A stretch of DNA of 64,000 nucleotides from an uncultured Hyphomonas sp. (GTDB taxonomy: Bacteria > Pseudomonadota > Alphaproteobacteria > Caulobacterales > Hyphomonadaceae). Location: the NCBI RefSeq assembly GCF_963675305.1, contig NZ_OY776147.1, positions 2,790,001 to 2,854,000 of the forward strand, in the 5' to 3' direction. The notes under the pieces were generated by a model. The model saw only the letters and a program-made list of their open reading frames with translations, was not told where the DNA came from and did no database searches. Positions 8,564-16,548 of the stretch are shown here, piece by piece (within the stretch, counting starts at the first letter, position 1; every line of letters begins with the position of its first letter). A program made the translations under genes and the position numbers.

Positions 8564-9382
8564 TCACGAAAGGCGGCGGAGTGCAGCGCGCACCAGCCGC
8601 TCAAAATGCGGCCAGCCCTTATAGGCGGCGAGCGCCGGGTCTGTGCCATCCCACGCCGCCCGGAAAGCCGCGATCCGTTCCGGCGAGGACAGCGCCGCTT
8701 CCAGAGGATCGACCGCGATCCGGATCGTGAACAGGAGGAGGCCGCTGCCCGCCAGTTTTGAAATCGTCTGCCGTTCGACGCGCAGATGAAGGACGCTCAG
8801 CGCGGAGTCGTCCGGCGTGGCTGCGGCCAGCGCCTTCAGCGGCGCCGCGTCCGGCGTGAACCGGGCATCGCCAGCCTGAACCGTCCAGTTGAACCGCTCC
8901 AGAACCTGCTCCGGCCGCAGCGCATCGAACATGCGTGCAATGCGCGAGACGAGGCCGGGATTGGCATCCGGCACCGGGTCGTGCAGCTCGCCGAGCGGCT
9001 GACCGGCCTTGTCCGCGAGCCGCCAGAACGTCGGCGCAACGAGGCTCGCCGCCTCCAGACGCCAAAGCCCGTCGGCGCCGCGCTGGAGCAGGCAGAGATC
9101 ATCCGAGACACGGGCAGCGGCCGCCTCAAGCGGGGTTGGCCAGTCTTTCTCCGATGGCGGAAGGTGGTCCGTCACCAGCGCCGAGGCTTCGGCCAGCGCG
9201 GCATCCGGCAGGTTTGAGAAGAACACCTCTGCGCGGCGATCCCGCATGATCCGCCGCTTGTCCGGCAACCAGACCTCTGCCTCCGTATCCGGCGCAATCA
9301 GGTTTTCCGGTGCGATGGGTTTCAGTCCGGGCGCGAGGCTGGCCGGGCCGGACAGGAATGGCAAATAGGGCGGCTCCCGCAT
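8564..9382 (-). CDS. heme-dependent oxidative N-demethylase-like protein (PF11927 type)
   Basis: A 272-residue protein with the pattern of the family formerly called DUF3445, now represented by the heme-binding subunit of dimethylamine oxidative N-demethylase. The best-conserved region is LHLRVERQTISKLAGSGLLLFTIRI at about 206-230; upstream are KRRIMRDRRAEVF and DDLCLLQRG. Its ATG lies one base after the stop of the methyltransferase gene, so the two are translationally coupled. The other demethylase subunits are not encoded here, so the substrate is open. It acts in the cytoplasm as judged by the absence of a signal peptide. Confidence 0.8.
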   Translation of the reverse strand: MREPPYLPFLSGPASLAPGLKPIAPENLIAPDTEAEVWLPDKRRIMRDRRAEVFFSNLPDAALAEASALVTDHLPPSEKDWPTPLEAAAARVSDDLCLLQRGADGLWRLEAASLVAPTFWRLADKAGQPLGELHDPVPDANPGLVSRIARMFDALRPEQVLERFNWTVQAGDARFTPDAAPLKALAAATPDDSALSVLHLRVERQTISKLAGSGLLLFTIRIAVDPLEAALSSPERIAAFRAAWDGTDPALAAYKGWPHFERLVRAALRRLS

Positions 9383-9383
9383 G

Positions 9384-10010
9384 TCAGACCGGAACGGCGG
9401 ATCCCCAGGAACAGAAGCCTGCAATTTTCGGCGTGCCCGGCAGATACATGGTTTCGGCGTCCTGCAATTCGAAGCCCGCCTCTTCCAGCATCTTCTTCGT
9501 GTCGCGGGTGAGGTGGCACCCCCCTGCGAGCGGTTTCCAGACCGGTTCGACCCGGCGCTGCCACTTTGCGACACCTTCATCCGGCGCAAGCCCGTGCTCG
9601 GAGAAAATGATCTTCCCACCCGGTTTCAGAAGGCGGCGGGTTTCCTGCAACGCGCCTTTCCAGTCCGGGATCGTGCAGAGGACAAAAGTGTAGACGACCG
9701 TATCGATCGAGTGATCTTCCAGCGGCACCGATTCCGCACCGGTCTCCAGGAATTCGATACTGCTGCCGATCCCAAGCGCGCCTGCCGTGCGGTGCGCCTT
9801 TTTCAGCATGCCTTCAGACGGTTCCAGCGCATAAAGCCGTTCGACCTTTTCCGGGTCGTAATAGCTGAAATTCGTGCCGCTACCGCACCCGATTTCCAGA
9901 ACCTTGCCTTCCGCGTGCGGAATGACCTTTTCCCGCTGCTTCATCATCGGCTTCGATGCGCAGGCGCACGAAATGAGATTCGGAACGACGTATTTTTCCC
10001 AGGGGTTCAC
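9384..10010 (-). CDS. class I SAM methyltransferase, METTL7/TMT1-like
   Basis: A 208-residue methyltransferase resembling METTL7/TMT1-type enzymes, some of which methylate thiols. Motif I is VLEIGCGSGTNFSYY and motif IV is VVYTFVLCTIPDW. The diagnostic C-terminal part is SEHGLAPDEGVAKWQRRVEPVW followed by GGCHLTRDT. Translation starts at GTG (10008-10010), overlapping the upstream gene's stop as GTGA. It sits between a membrane protein and the N-demethylase-like gene in a three-gene operon. The substrate is inferred only loosely from the family. Confidence 0.85.
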   Translation of the reverse strand: MNPWEKYVVPNLISCACASKPMMKQREKVIPHAEGKVLEIGCGSGTNFSYYDPEKVERLYALEPSEGMLKKAHRTAGALGIGSSIEFLETGAESVPLEDHSIDTVVYTFVLCTIPDWKGALQETRRLLKPGGKIIFSEHGLAPDEGVAKWQRRVEPVWKPLAGGCHLTRDTKKMLEEAGFELQDAETMYLPGTPKIAGFCSWGSAVPV

Positions 10011-10714
10011 GGCTTTGTCTCCGCCCCGGGCTGATAGCCGGGATAAGCGGCACGCTGCATCAACAGGCGCGTCGCCTCAGTCGGCCGGGCGACCAGGGCG
10101 TCCTGCGTAATATTCACATCGAACTCGTATCCATCACCCATTGGCATATAGGTGGCAGAGCCATACTGCGCATCTTCCAGACCAAAGCGCGCGCCCTGCT
10201 CTGCCGCGAATTTGCGGACATCCAGCCCCGGATTGGCATAGAGGCGGATGCCATTGGACTCCGCCTTCGTGACGGCTTCTGTAGAATACCGGTTCGAATT
10301 GCGGCCTTCGAGATATTCCAGCCGGTAGACGGAATCATAGCCCAGCATATTGGCCAGCGGCTTGAACTTGATCACCTGGGCACCCATCGAGAACTCATCG
10401 CCTGTCAGCGTGTAAACGCGCGGCTCGACTTCCTGCGGCACGGTCAGGGTTGCCTGATAGGTATTTGGCTGGTCGACGACGGCGTCAAAGCGGATATGCG
10501 CCGCATCCCGCTCCAGCGTCAGGCGTTTATAAGTCTGCAGGTTCAGGCCCGACAGCGCCACAATTCCGGCAAGACCGAGGAAGCCGACGCCGAAAATCAG
10601 CCGGCCTCCGCCGCTCACGGGCTTCAGGCTGGCCAGTTTGCCGAACCCGGCAAACAACAGCATCAGCCCGATAACACCTGAAATTGCTGGCAGAATCCAC
10701 CAGATCAGAGACAT
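10007..10714 (-). CDS. membrane-anchored hypothetical protein
   Basis: A 235-residue protein with two N-terminal transmembrane helices (residues ~4-26 and ~38-60) and a C-terminal soluble domain of about 170 residues. The tail has PRVYTLTGDEFSMGAQVIKFKPLANMLGYDSVYRLEYLEGR and later YEFDVNITQDALVARP. Comparable proteins in databases tend to carry vague 'multidrug transporter' labels, which the two-helix architecture does not support. It is the first gene of the operon with the methyltransferase and the N-demethylase-like protein. Function unknown. Confidence 0.7.
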   Translation of the reverse strand: MSLIWWILPAISGVIGLMLLFAGFGKLASLKPVSGGGRLIFGVGFLGLAGIVALSGLNLQTYKRLTLERDAAHIRFDAVVDQPNTYQATLTVPQEVEPRVYTLTGDEFSMGAQVIKFKPLANMLGYDSVYRLEYLEGRNSNRYSTEAVTKAESNGIRLYANPGLDVRKFAAEQGARFGLEDAQYGSATYMPMGDGYEFDVNITQDALVARPTEATRLLMQRAAYPGYQPGAETKP

Positions 10715-10894
10715 CCACCTACTCCCAAAAGGCCGCCATGTGCCGGCAGCTCAACCGCTCACCCTTATACAGGTTAACTTAAACCCAGCCTGAATGCGGC
10801 CACAAGTGTACGCATGAAACTGGCTCCCGGTTCCCCCACAGGAAGGGGCTTACAAAGTCTGCCCAAATCGGGAAAAGCCTGATACGGGGCAAAC

Positions 10895-11797
10895 ATGAAT
10901 TTCCGCGATTTTCTTCTCCTGTTCGGTGTCTGCCTCGTCTGGGGCCTCAATATCGTGCTGACACGGTGGGTTGTGGCGGACATGCAGGTCCCGCCCCTGT
11001 TCTTTGCCGCCGTCCGCTTTGCCGGTGTCGCCCTTTTCCTGATCCCGTTCCTCCGGCCGGTACCGGACAAACTGTTCACCCTGCTTCTGATCTCCATCAT
11101 GATCGGATCGCTGAACTTCGCCCTGCTGTTCCTCGGCCTGCAATCGGCCGAAGCCTCGGCCGTTGCGGTTACGGGGCAGCTCGGCGTGCCGATCTCCACG
11201 CTGATGAGCATGGCCTTCCTCGGCGAGACGATCGGCTGGCGCCGGGGGCTGGGCATCATGATGTCCTTTGCGGGCGTGGTCCTGATTGCGTTCGATCCGT
11301 CGAGCTTCCAGATTTCTGTCGGCCTGATGTTCGTTGTCGGGTCTGCCTTCATCGGATCCTTCGGGGGCATCCTGATGAAGAAGATGCCGCCGCTGACCGG
11401 CCTTCAGGTTCAGGCCTGGGTCGGCCTGTTCAGCTTTGCCCCGCTGTTTGCCGTGTCCTTTCTCTGGGAACGCGGCCAGGTGGACGCCTATATTCAAGGC
11501 GGCTGGCAGGTCTGGCTGGCCAGCCTGTTTGCCATCGCGGGCGTCTCGATCTTCGGGCATGGCGCTTTCTACACGCTGATCAAGAAGTATGATGTCTCCA
11601 TGCTGTCTCCGTTGACCCTGATGACGCCGATCTGGGGCGTCGTGTTTGGTGTGGCCCTGCTGAACGAGCCGGTCTCGCCAAGGCTGCTCATGGGCGCCGT
11701 CATCGCGCTCGCCGGCGTGTTCATGATCGCCGTGCGCCAGAATACCCGCCTGCCCGAGGCCGCCCTCGGCCGCAAAGCCGGCGCCGGAGACAGCTGA
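10895..11797 (+). CDS. EamA/DMT family transporter
   Basis: A 300-residue ten-helix drug/metabolite transporter with two EamA repeats. The first begins FLLLFGVCLVWGLNIVLTRWVV at residue ~6; the second spans roughly residues 150-285 and ends ALLNEPVSPRLLMGAVIALAGVFMI, the classic EamA close. Family members export amino acids or other metabolites; the cargo is not predictable. Its stop overlaps the start of the amidase gene by one base (TGATG at 11795-11799), giving a coupled two-gene operon. Confidence 0.92.
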   Translation: MNFRDFLLLFGVCLVWGLNIVLTRWVVADMQVPPLFFAAVRFAGVALFLIPFLRPVPDKLFTLLLISIMIGSLNFALLFLGLQSAEASAVAVTGQLGVPISTLMSMAFLGETIGWRRGLGIMMSFAGVVLIAFDPSSFQISVGLMFVVGSAFIGSFGGILMKKMPPLTGLQVQAWVGLFSFAPLFAVSFLWERGQVDAYIQGGWQVWLASLFAIAGVSIFGHGAFYTLIKKYDVSMLSPLTLMTPIWGVVFGVALLNEPVSPRLLMGAVIALAGVFMIAVRQNTRLPEAALGRKAGAGDS

Positions 11798-12552
11798 TGG
11801 ACATTACCCTCTCCCCCAGCCCGAACCATGATGAGCGCAAGCATCCGGTGGACATGATTGTCCTGCACTATACCGGCATGCAGACCGGACAGGCGGCCTT
11901 CGACCAGCTCCGCAACCCGGACGCCAAGGTCTCCTCCCATTACCTCCTCTGGGAGGATGGGCGGGTGGACCAGCTGGTCGCCGAGGACCGCCGGGCCTGG
12001 CATGCCGGGGTCTCCAGCTGGCAGGGCGACGACGATCTGAACTCCCGCTCCATCGGGATCGAGATCGTCAATGGCGGGCACGACTTTCCGGCGGCGGACG
12101 GCACGCTGCCGCCGTATCCGGACATTCAGATCCAGACCCTGATCGAGCTCTGCCACAGGATCCTTGCCGGCCGTGACATTCCGCAATCGCGGATCGTCGG
12201 CCATTCCGACATCGCGCCCCTGCGCAAGCAGGACCCCGGCGAACACTTCCCGTGGGCACGCCTTGCCCAGACCGGGATCGGCATCTGGGCGGATATCGAA
12301 GACCTCGAGACGCCCAGTGTCACAGGCAAAGGCCTGTCCCCCGGTGAACAGAATCCCAGCGTCCGCCAGATGCAGGAACAGCTGCAACGCATCGGCTATG
12401 GCCTCTCCCCCACCGGCACTTATGACGACCTCACCGAAGCGGTCGTCCGGGCCTTCCAGCGCCGCTGGTTGCCAGACCGGATCACCGGAACGGCGGACAT
12501 CGCGACGCTTCGCCAGATCGGCGTGATCCAGGCGCTGTATACGGCGGACTAG
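11797..12552 (+). CDS. N-acetylmuramoyl-L-alanine amidase with peptidoglycan-binding-like domain
   Basis: A 251-residue amidase_2 enzyme cleaving the MurNAc-L-alanine bond. The zinc ligands are H24 (IVLHYTG), H136 (GHSDIAP) and D146 (QDPG), with E89 in IGIEIVN as the likely catalytic residue. A PG-binding-1-like repeat covers about residues 180-245 (VRQMQEQLQRIGYGL...VVRAFQRRW). There is no signal peptide or lipobox, so it looks cytoplasmic like AmpD, yet it carries the binding module usually found on the exported AmiD. A recycling role is therefore plausible. It is translationally coupled to the upstream EamA transporter. Confidence 0.88.
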   Translation: MDITLSPSPNHDERKHPVDMIVLHYTGMQTGQAAFDQLRNPDAKVSSHYLLWEDGRVDQLVAEDRRAWHAGVSSWQGDDDLNSRSIGIEIVNGGHDFPAADGTLPPYPDIQIQTLIELCHRILAGRDIPQSRIVGHSDIAPLRKQDPGEHFPWARLAQTGIGIWADIEDLETPSVTGKGLSPGEQNPSVRQMQEQLQRIGYGLSPTGTYDDLTEAVVRAFQRRWLPDRITGTADIATLRQIGVIQALYTAD

Positions 12553-13481
12553 CCTTCCCCGCGCACGACGATGTCGTCGTCCTCGTCTTCTTCGTCGATC
12601 AGTTCCGGCTCTGCCTGGCGGGCGGCCCATTCGGCCGTCAGGGCCGCGCCGAAGAGGAGCGATGAGACGGATGTCGCCAGCCAGATAAAGCCGAGGATGA
12701 CAGAGGCCAGCGCGCCGTAGAAATTGTCGAGCGCCGTGAACTTCAGATAGAGGTGAAAGCCCCAGGTCGCGATCACCCAGCTGAGCGCCCCGGCCGCCGC
12801 GCCAGCCGCTTTCGCCCGGTGTCCCTTCAGCCGGCCGTGCAGGGCGACGGCGAGGATCATGTAGAAAATCGCAAAGCACGCGATCCATTTGCCGAGCCAG
12901 AGCCGCGAGGCGAGATTGCTGATGTGCACGGCAAGGTCATAGGCGATAAAGCCCTGTTTCTCGGTGATGAAGGACAGGATCAGCTGCAGCGCGCCGAGCA
13001 GCCAGACCGCCAGGATCAGCAGCGCCGTCATCAGGATCGACACGCCCTGAAAACGGATGATGCGGGTGCGCCGCTCAGAGCCCGTCACCATGCGGATGCC
13101 GGTGATCGCCGCCTTCGCGCCGGAGCTTGCCGTATACAGAACGATGATGACCGCCACGAGCGCGCGCAGGGTCACACCCTGCGGCGTGACCTGCCGGATG
13201 GTTTCCAGATCTGCCTGAGAGAGCGGCGCGACAGCAGAGACCAGCACATCGTCCACCGTTGCAGCGAGGCGCTGCGACAGCTCCAGCGGCATGAAGGCGA
13301 ACAACAGGCTGAGCGTCAGGTAGATGATCGGGAAAATCGAGAACAACGCATAGAAACTGATGCCGCCGGTGACGATGCGGACCTCCGGCTTCGACAGGCG
13401 CATGATGGCGCCCCAGACCGGCTCAACGGCCCAGACCTTCAGCCAGACCGGCAAGGGAAGTTTCTCAATCCATGGCCGCAT
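12549..13481 (-). CDS. YihY/BrkB family membrane protein
   Basis: A 310-residue polytopic membrane protein with about six helices. Family landmarks are GGISFYALFSIFPIIYLTLSLL at about 38-59, the SSGAKAAITGIRMVTG loop near 118-133, and the C-terminal FYGALASVILGFIWLATSVSSLLFGAAL. The tail is strikingly acidic (DEEDEDDDIVV). The family was once labelled ribonuclease BN, which is incorrect; its real role is unknown. The stop overlaps the convergent amidase stop by 4 nt. Confidence 0.92.
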   Translation of the reverse strand: MRPWIEKLPLPVWLKVWAVEPVWGAIMRLSKPEVRIVTGGISFYALFSIFPIIYLTLSLLFAFMPLELSQRLAATVDDVLVSAVAPLSQADLETIRQVTPQGVTLRALVAVIIVLYTASSGAKAAITGIRMVTGSERRTRIIRFQGVSILMTALLILAVWLLGALQLILSFITEKQGFIAYDLAVHISNLASRLWLGKWIACFAIFYMILAVALHGRLKGHRAKAAGAAAGALSWVIATWGFHLYLKFTALDNFYGALASVILGFIWLATSVSSLLFGAALTAEWAARQAEPELIDEEDEDDDIVVRGEG

Positions 13482-13567
13482 GGGAATCCTGTCACTCCGG
13501 TGATCCTGCCCTGTCTAAAACGGTTCGGAACGCTTGACCATTCGCTGCGCCGTCTTTCCGGTGTCAT

Positions 13568-13595
13568 CCCGGAATTTGCGCAGCAAATTTCCGGG
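13568..13595. repeat. palindromic intergenic repeat
   Basis: A near-perfect inverted repeat: CCCGGAATTTGC (13568-13579) against GCAAATTTCCGGG (13583-13595), with one bulged A and a three-base loop. It is preceded by GTCAT and followed by AGCCA, which matches the GTCATCCCGGA...TCCGGGA-type palindromes scattered in alphaproteobacterial intergenic DNA. It lies between the 3' end of the 13705-14295 gene and the 5' side of the BrkB-type gene, so it could terminate transcription or stabilise the mRNA 3' end. Confidence 0.7.
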
Positions 13596-13704
13596 AGCCA
13601 GCGCGTGATGGCTGAGCAAAGTCGAAGCAGGGGCGCGGGCGCCCCAGCACGTCCGCCCGGAAACGCGTCCGCGCTCCGGCAAGTTTCCTGATTGTCGGCA
13701 AGGC

Positions 13705-14295
13705 TCAACTCGAATCCGGCCAGCGTTTCAGCGCGTCGATCAGCTGCACGGTCAGTCCGCCCGTGACCAGGGCGAGCGCGGCGGGCATACGGTGGGAACG
13801 AGGAATGGGCGGCACTTGCGGCCGGGCCTCGCCGGCGGCCTGCCAGCGCTGGATCGTGCGGGCGAGGCATTTCGCCCGGCGCTTATGATGCTTCAGCGTG
13901 TCGAGCATGGCCTGCCACCGCGCGATCAGCGGCGCCGCCGGCACAGGGCCGCGCGAAGGCACCGTCACCGGCCCTTTCAGGAAATGCGGGCATGGGCGGG
14001 ATGGCGCTGGCACCATGGTGAAGATGTAGCAATACTCTGCATCTTCCTTCTTCGGCTCATAGTAATTGCTGCCGATGCGCGGCGCCAGCGGCGCGAGCTC
14101 CATCTGCAAGGCTTCCAGAAAGATCAGACGGCGGAGCAGAACGGCCAGCCGCTTCAGCTCCGCCCGCACGCGCCGGTTCACCGATTTCGCAATCGTCTGA
14201 GGATTCTTGAACAGGTCCACATTCACGCCCGCCTCGGCAATGGCGCGGGCGATCGTGTAGTAAGCCTGAGAGAAGAAATCGGTGCGGTCTGTCAT
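13705..14295 (-). CDS. conserved hypothetical protein
   Basis: A 196-residue basic protein I do not recognise. The N-terminal half is helical and charged (residues ~40-75, including RRVRAELKRLAVLLRRLIFLEALQMELAPLAP). The middle has FTMVPAPSRPCPHFLKGP and the C-terminal half HHKRRAKCLARTIQRWQAAGE, ending in a short hydrophobic segment (LALVTGGLTVQLIDAL). No signal peptide or catalytic motif is visible. Codon use matches the genome. The ATG at 14295 (MTDRTDFFSQAYY) is preferred over an upstream start. The palindromic repeat at 13568 lies downstream. Confidence 0.65.
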   Translation of the reverse strand: MTDRTDFFSQAYYTIARAIAEAGVNVDLFKNPQTIAKSVNRRVRAELKRLAVLLRRLIFLEALQMELAPLAPRIGSNYYEPKKEDAEYCYIFTMVPAPSRPCPHFLKGPVTVPSRGPVPAAPLIARWQAMLDTLKHHKRRAKCLARTIQRWQAAGEARPQVPPIPRSHRMPAALALVTGGLTVQLIDALKRWPDSS

Positions 14296-14381
14296 GGCGC
14301 GAAGAGTGCCATGCAAGATTATCCGGTTGGATAGAGACGCCGGATTTCCGTATGCTGCGTAACAAGTCCGGGCATGCGGAT

Positions 14382-14412
14382 GGTGGGTATCGCTCTGCTC
14401 AACCCACCCTAC
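14382..14412. repeat. REP-like palindrome, left copy
   Basis: A 31-bp element, GGTGGGTATCG...AACCCACCCTAC, that can fold on itself (GGTGGGT against AACCCACC, 11-nt loop). It is an inverted copy of the element at 15294-15326. It lies 12 nt beyond the stop of the 14425-15267 gene. Short palindromes with GTAGGGTGGGTT...ACCCACC cores are widespread repeats in bacteria. No transposase is nearby. Confidence 0.85.
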
Positions 14413-14424
14413 TTGCTCGTTCGA

Positions 14425-15267
14425 TCAATTCGGTCGGAGGTGCACGGCAGAGGCATCAACGCTCTCAAGAAACAGGTCGAAGAACCGCACATATGCAACG
14501 ACGCCCAGCTTAATGATGTCCGACCAGAATTCAGGAGGAACAGTGTCGATCGGCCGCTGGCCGGTTCTGGAATCCCGCGGACCCATCCTCGGATTTATTG
14601 CTCCCCTCATGAGACTATAAACATGCATCGCTGTAATAATGTCCCACGGCTTGAGCCACATAGAATCCAGATATTGCGCATCTGTACATAGGTGGAAATT
14701 CACCAAGGGGGGAAGGGGAAGCCCAAACTTTACAATGGCTCCTTTTCCGCCCGAATCCACTCCGAAAAACCCGGTGATACCTGTATTCGGCATTTCCTTC
14801 ACAAGGATCGAAGGCATGGGCGGCACTCTTTTGGAAAGATGTCGGAACCCATTACGCTCGCCGACCTTTCGGAGATAAGCCCGCACGTCGGAATTCCTGA
14901 CAAGCAATTCGGAATCACTCGCCGGGATAAGAGCAAGTTCCTGTATCTTTTGCGCTTCCAGTACTCCGTAATATTGTCTGCCTTCTTCCTCAGGCGGCAT
15001 ACTGTGCAGACGTTTTGTCAATATCTCATTGAGTCGATTTGGATAGTTTGCGAGCAAAGCTGTATCCGGCGTGACGGCATATCTGAGTCTAAAATAAGCC
15101 CTAGCATCAGATTCATCGAGATATTCGCGAGCTGTAAACGCCCCGTCGCACAGGACACTCGCCAGTTCCGCATGAACGTCGATCAATTCGAAGCCCTCGG
15201 TGCGAAGGCTCTTGCGAAGCTCCGCCGCCGCCTCCCAGTAACGAAGATCTACTCCGTGAGTAAGCAT
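14425..15267 (-). CDS. orphan hypothetical protein bracketed by REP-like repeats
   Basis: A 280-residue protein of unknown family. It lacks signal peptide, membrane segments and any motif I can name. The centre has VPPMPSILVKEMPNTGITGFFGVDSGGKGAIVKFGLPLPP, and the C-terminus is rich in hydrophobic and aromatic residues. Base composition and third-codon positions are visibly less GC-rich than in the neighbours, suggesting transfer. ATG 15267 is chosen (AAGG lies 11 nt upstream); a TTG start at 15291 would add eight residues. Inverted repeat copies lie 12 nt past the stop and about 26 nt before the start, so the gene and its repeats form a compact ~945-bp unit. Confidence 0.6.
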   Translation of the reverse strand: MLTHGVDLRYWEAAAELRKSLRTEGFELIDVHAELASVLCDGAFTAREYLDESDARAYFRLRYAVTPDTALLANYPNRLNEILTKRLHSMPPEEEGRQYYGVLEAQKIQELALIPASDSELLVRNSDVRAYLRKVGERNGFRHLSKRVPPMPSILVKEMPNTGITGFFGVDSGGKGAIVKFGLPLPPLVNFHLCTDAQYLDSMWLKPWDIITAMHVYSLMRGAINPRMGPRDSRTGQRPIDTVPPEFWSDIIKLGVVAYVRFFDLFLESVDASAVHLRPN

Positions 15268-15293
15268 TATCCATTCAACCTTGAGCGGCAAGC

Positions 15294-15326
15294 GTAGGGT
15301 GGGTTGAGGCGGAGCCGATACCCACC
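15294..15326. repeat. REP-like palindrome, right copy
   Basis: A 33-bp element, GTAGGGTGGGTT...ATACCCACC, the inverted counterpart of 14382-14412. The arms are identical for 11-12 bases on each side; the loop differs by a few substitutions and two extra bases. It is just upstream of the 14425-15267 gene, so that gene's promoter must lie in or beyond the repeat. The flanking bases of the two copies do not form an obvious target-site duplication. Confidence 0.85.
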
Positions 15327-15543
15327 GGCTGTGCCGCCATCCTAAACACGACTTTCATGCACCCACATACCCCCGCATGACTTGCCATGACCATACCGGA
15401 CTATAACGGATCATGAGCGGCTTGCTGCAGGGCTGGAACGGGACTTCCGTCTTGTCTCTCCGATTCCACTCACGAGTGTATCGCTTTGGCGGCGGGGCGG
15501 CGTTGCGGTACACAGATGCCCTCACCGCCTTTGGGAAACCGCC

Positions 15544-16446
15544 TTGTCCTATTCCTTCCGCCTGTCCGATCATAGCCTGACTGAGGGGGTGCGCCGCATC
15601 GCGCGCAGCCAGATCGAGACAGCGATTACCGAGATTGACGATGAGACGCTTGGCCCGGTGACGACCGTCCACCAGTTGCGCAAGCGCTGCAAGAAAATCC
15701 GCGGGCTCGTGCGTCTCGTGCGGCCGGGCTTCAAGGCCTATGCGGACGAGAACGCCGCATTCCGGGACCTGTCACGCGGCCTTGCGGACCTGCGCGATGC
15801 GGGCGCCCTGCTGGAAACCGTCGCGGCGCTGGAAGCGCGCTTCGGCGAGGTGATTGGCGGCACCTTCTTTGCCGATGTGCGCGAGACGCTCGCCGCCGCC
15901 AGCCCGCCCGCAGGCGATGAAGACGTCACGGACAGGCTCGCAGGCGCACGCGCCGCGTTCGAGGACGCCCTCACCCGCACGGATGGCTGGAAAGTGAAGG
16001 GCAAGGCGCCGGATATCCTCGGCCGCGGCGTGGCGCAGACCTATAAGCGCGCCGTGAAGACGCTGGCGGACGCCGAAGACGATGGCACGCCGGTCGAGTT
16101 CCATGAGTTCCGCAAGCGGGTGAAGTATCACTGGTATCACATGCGCCTCATGAAACATGTCTGGCCGAAAATGATCCATGCACGGATTGTCGAGGCACGG
16201 CATCTGGCAACGTCTCTGGGAGACCTGCACGATCTGGCTGTCTTCCGGCTGACCGTATTGCCGCTGATTGAACATGCCGATGCCAAAGTGGGCGAAGTGC
16301 TGGGCGGCCTGATCGAGGCGGAGGAAAAACGCCTCGCGCCGGATTGCCTGCACCATGGCCACCGCCTGTTCGCCGAAAAGCCGCGTCCGTTCGGCGAGAG
16401 TATCGGCGCGTACTGGACCACCTGGCAGGAGACGGCCCAGATCTGA
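15544..16446 (+). CDS. CHAD domain-containing protein
   Basis: A 300-residue protein that is almost entirely one CHAD (conserved histidine alpha-helical) domain, a basic helical fold that binds inorganic polyphosphate. The conserved histidine helices are VHQLRKRCKKIRGLVRLVRPGF at about 41-62 and EFHEFRKRVKYHWYHMRLMKHVW at about 184-206. It starts with TTG (15544), with MSYSFRLSDHSLTEGVRRI giving the typical N-terminus. No CYTH partner is fused or adjacent. A polyphosphate-granule association is inferred from the family. Confidence 0.88.
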   Translation: MSYSFRLSDHSLTEGVRRIARSQIETAITEIDDETLGPVTTVHQLRKRCKKIRGLVRLVRPGFKAYADENAAFRDLSRGLADLRDAGALLETVAALEARFGEVIGGTFFADVRETLAAASPPAGDEDVTDRLAGARAAFEDALTRTDGWKVKGKAPDILGRGVAQTYKRAVKTLADAEDDGTPVEFHEFRKRVKYHWYHMRLMKHVWPKMIHARIVEARHLATSLGDLHDLAVFRLTVLPLIEHADAKVGEVLGGLIEAEEKRLAPDCLHHGHRLFAEKPRPFGESIGAYWTTWQETAQI

Positions 16447-16548
16447 TTGTGGGCCTGATTTCCTCTTGAACCCGGCCGCGCCCGGTTCTATCTCCCCCTT
16501 CCCTCGTATTGCCGCGGCTGCTGACCCCGACAATATGAGGAAAAGACA

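Noticed and set aside
14382..15326. Reading the repeat-bracketed unit as an insertion sequence or composite transposon
   Set aside because: No transposase, no target-site duplication at the outer ends, and the repeats are short palindromes. I report a possible cassette only.
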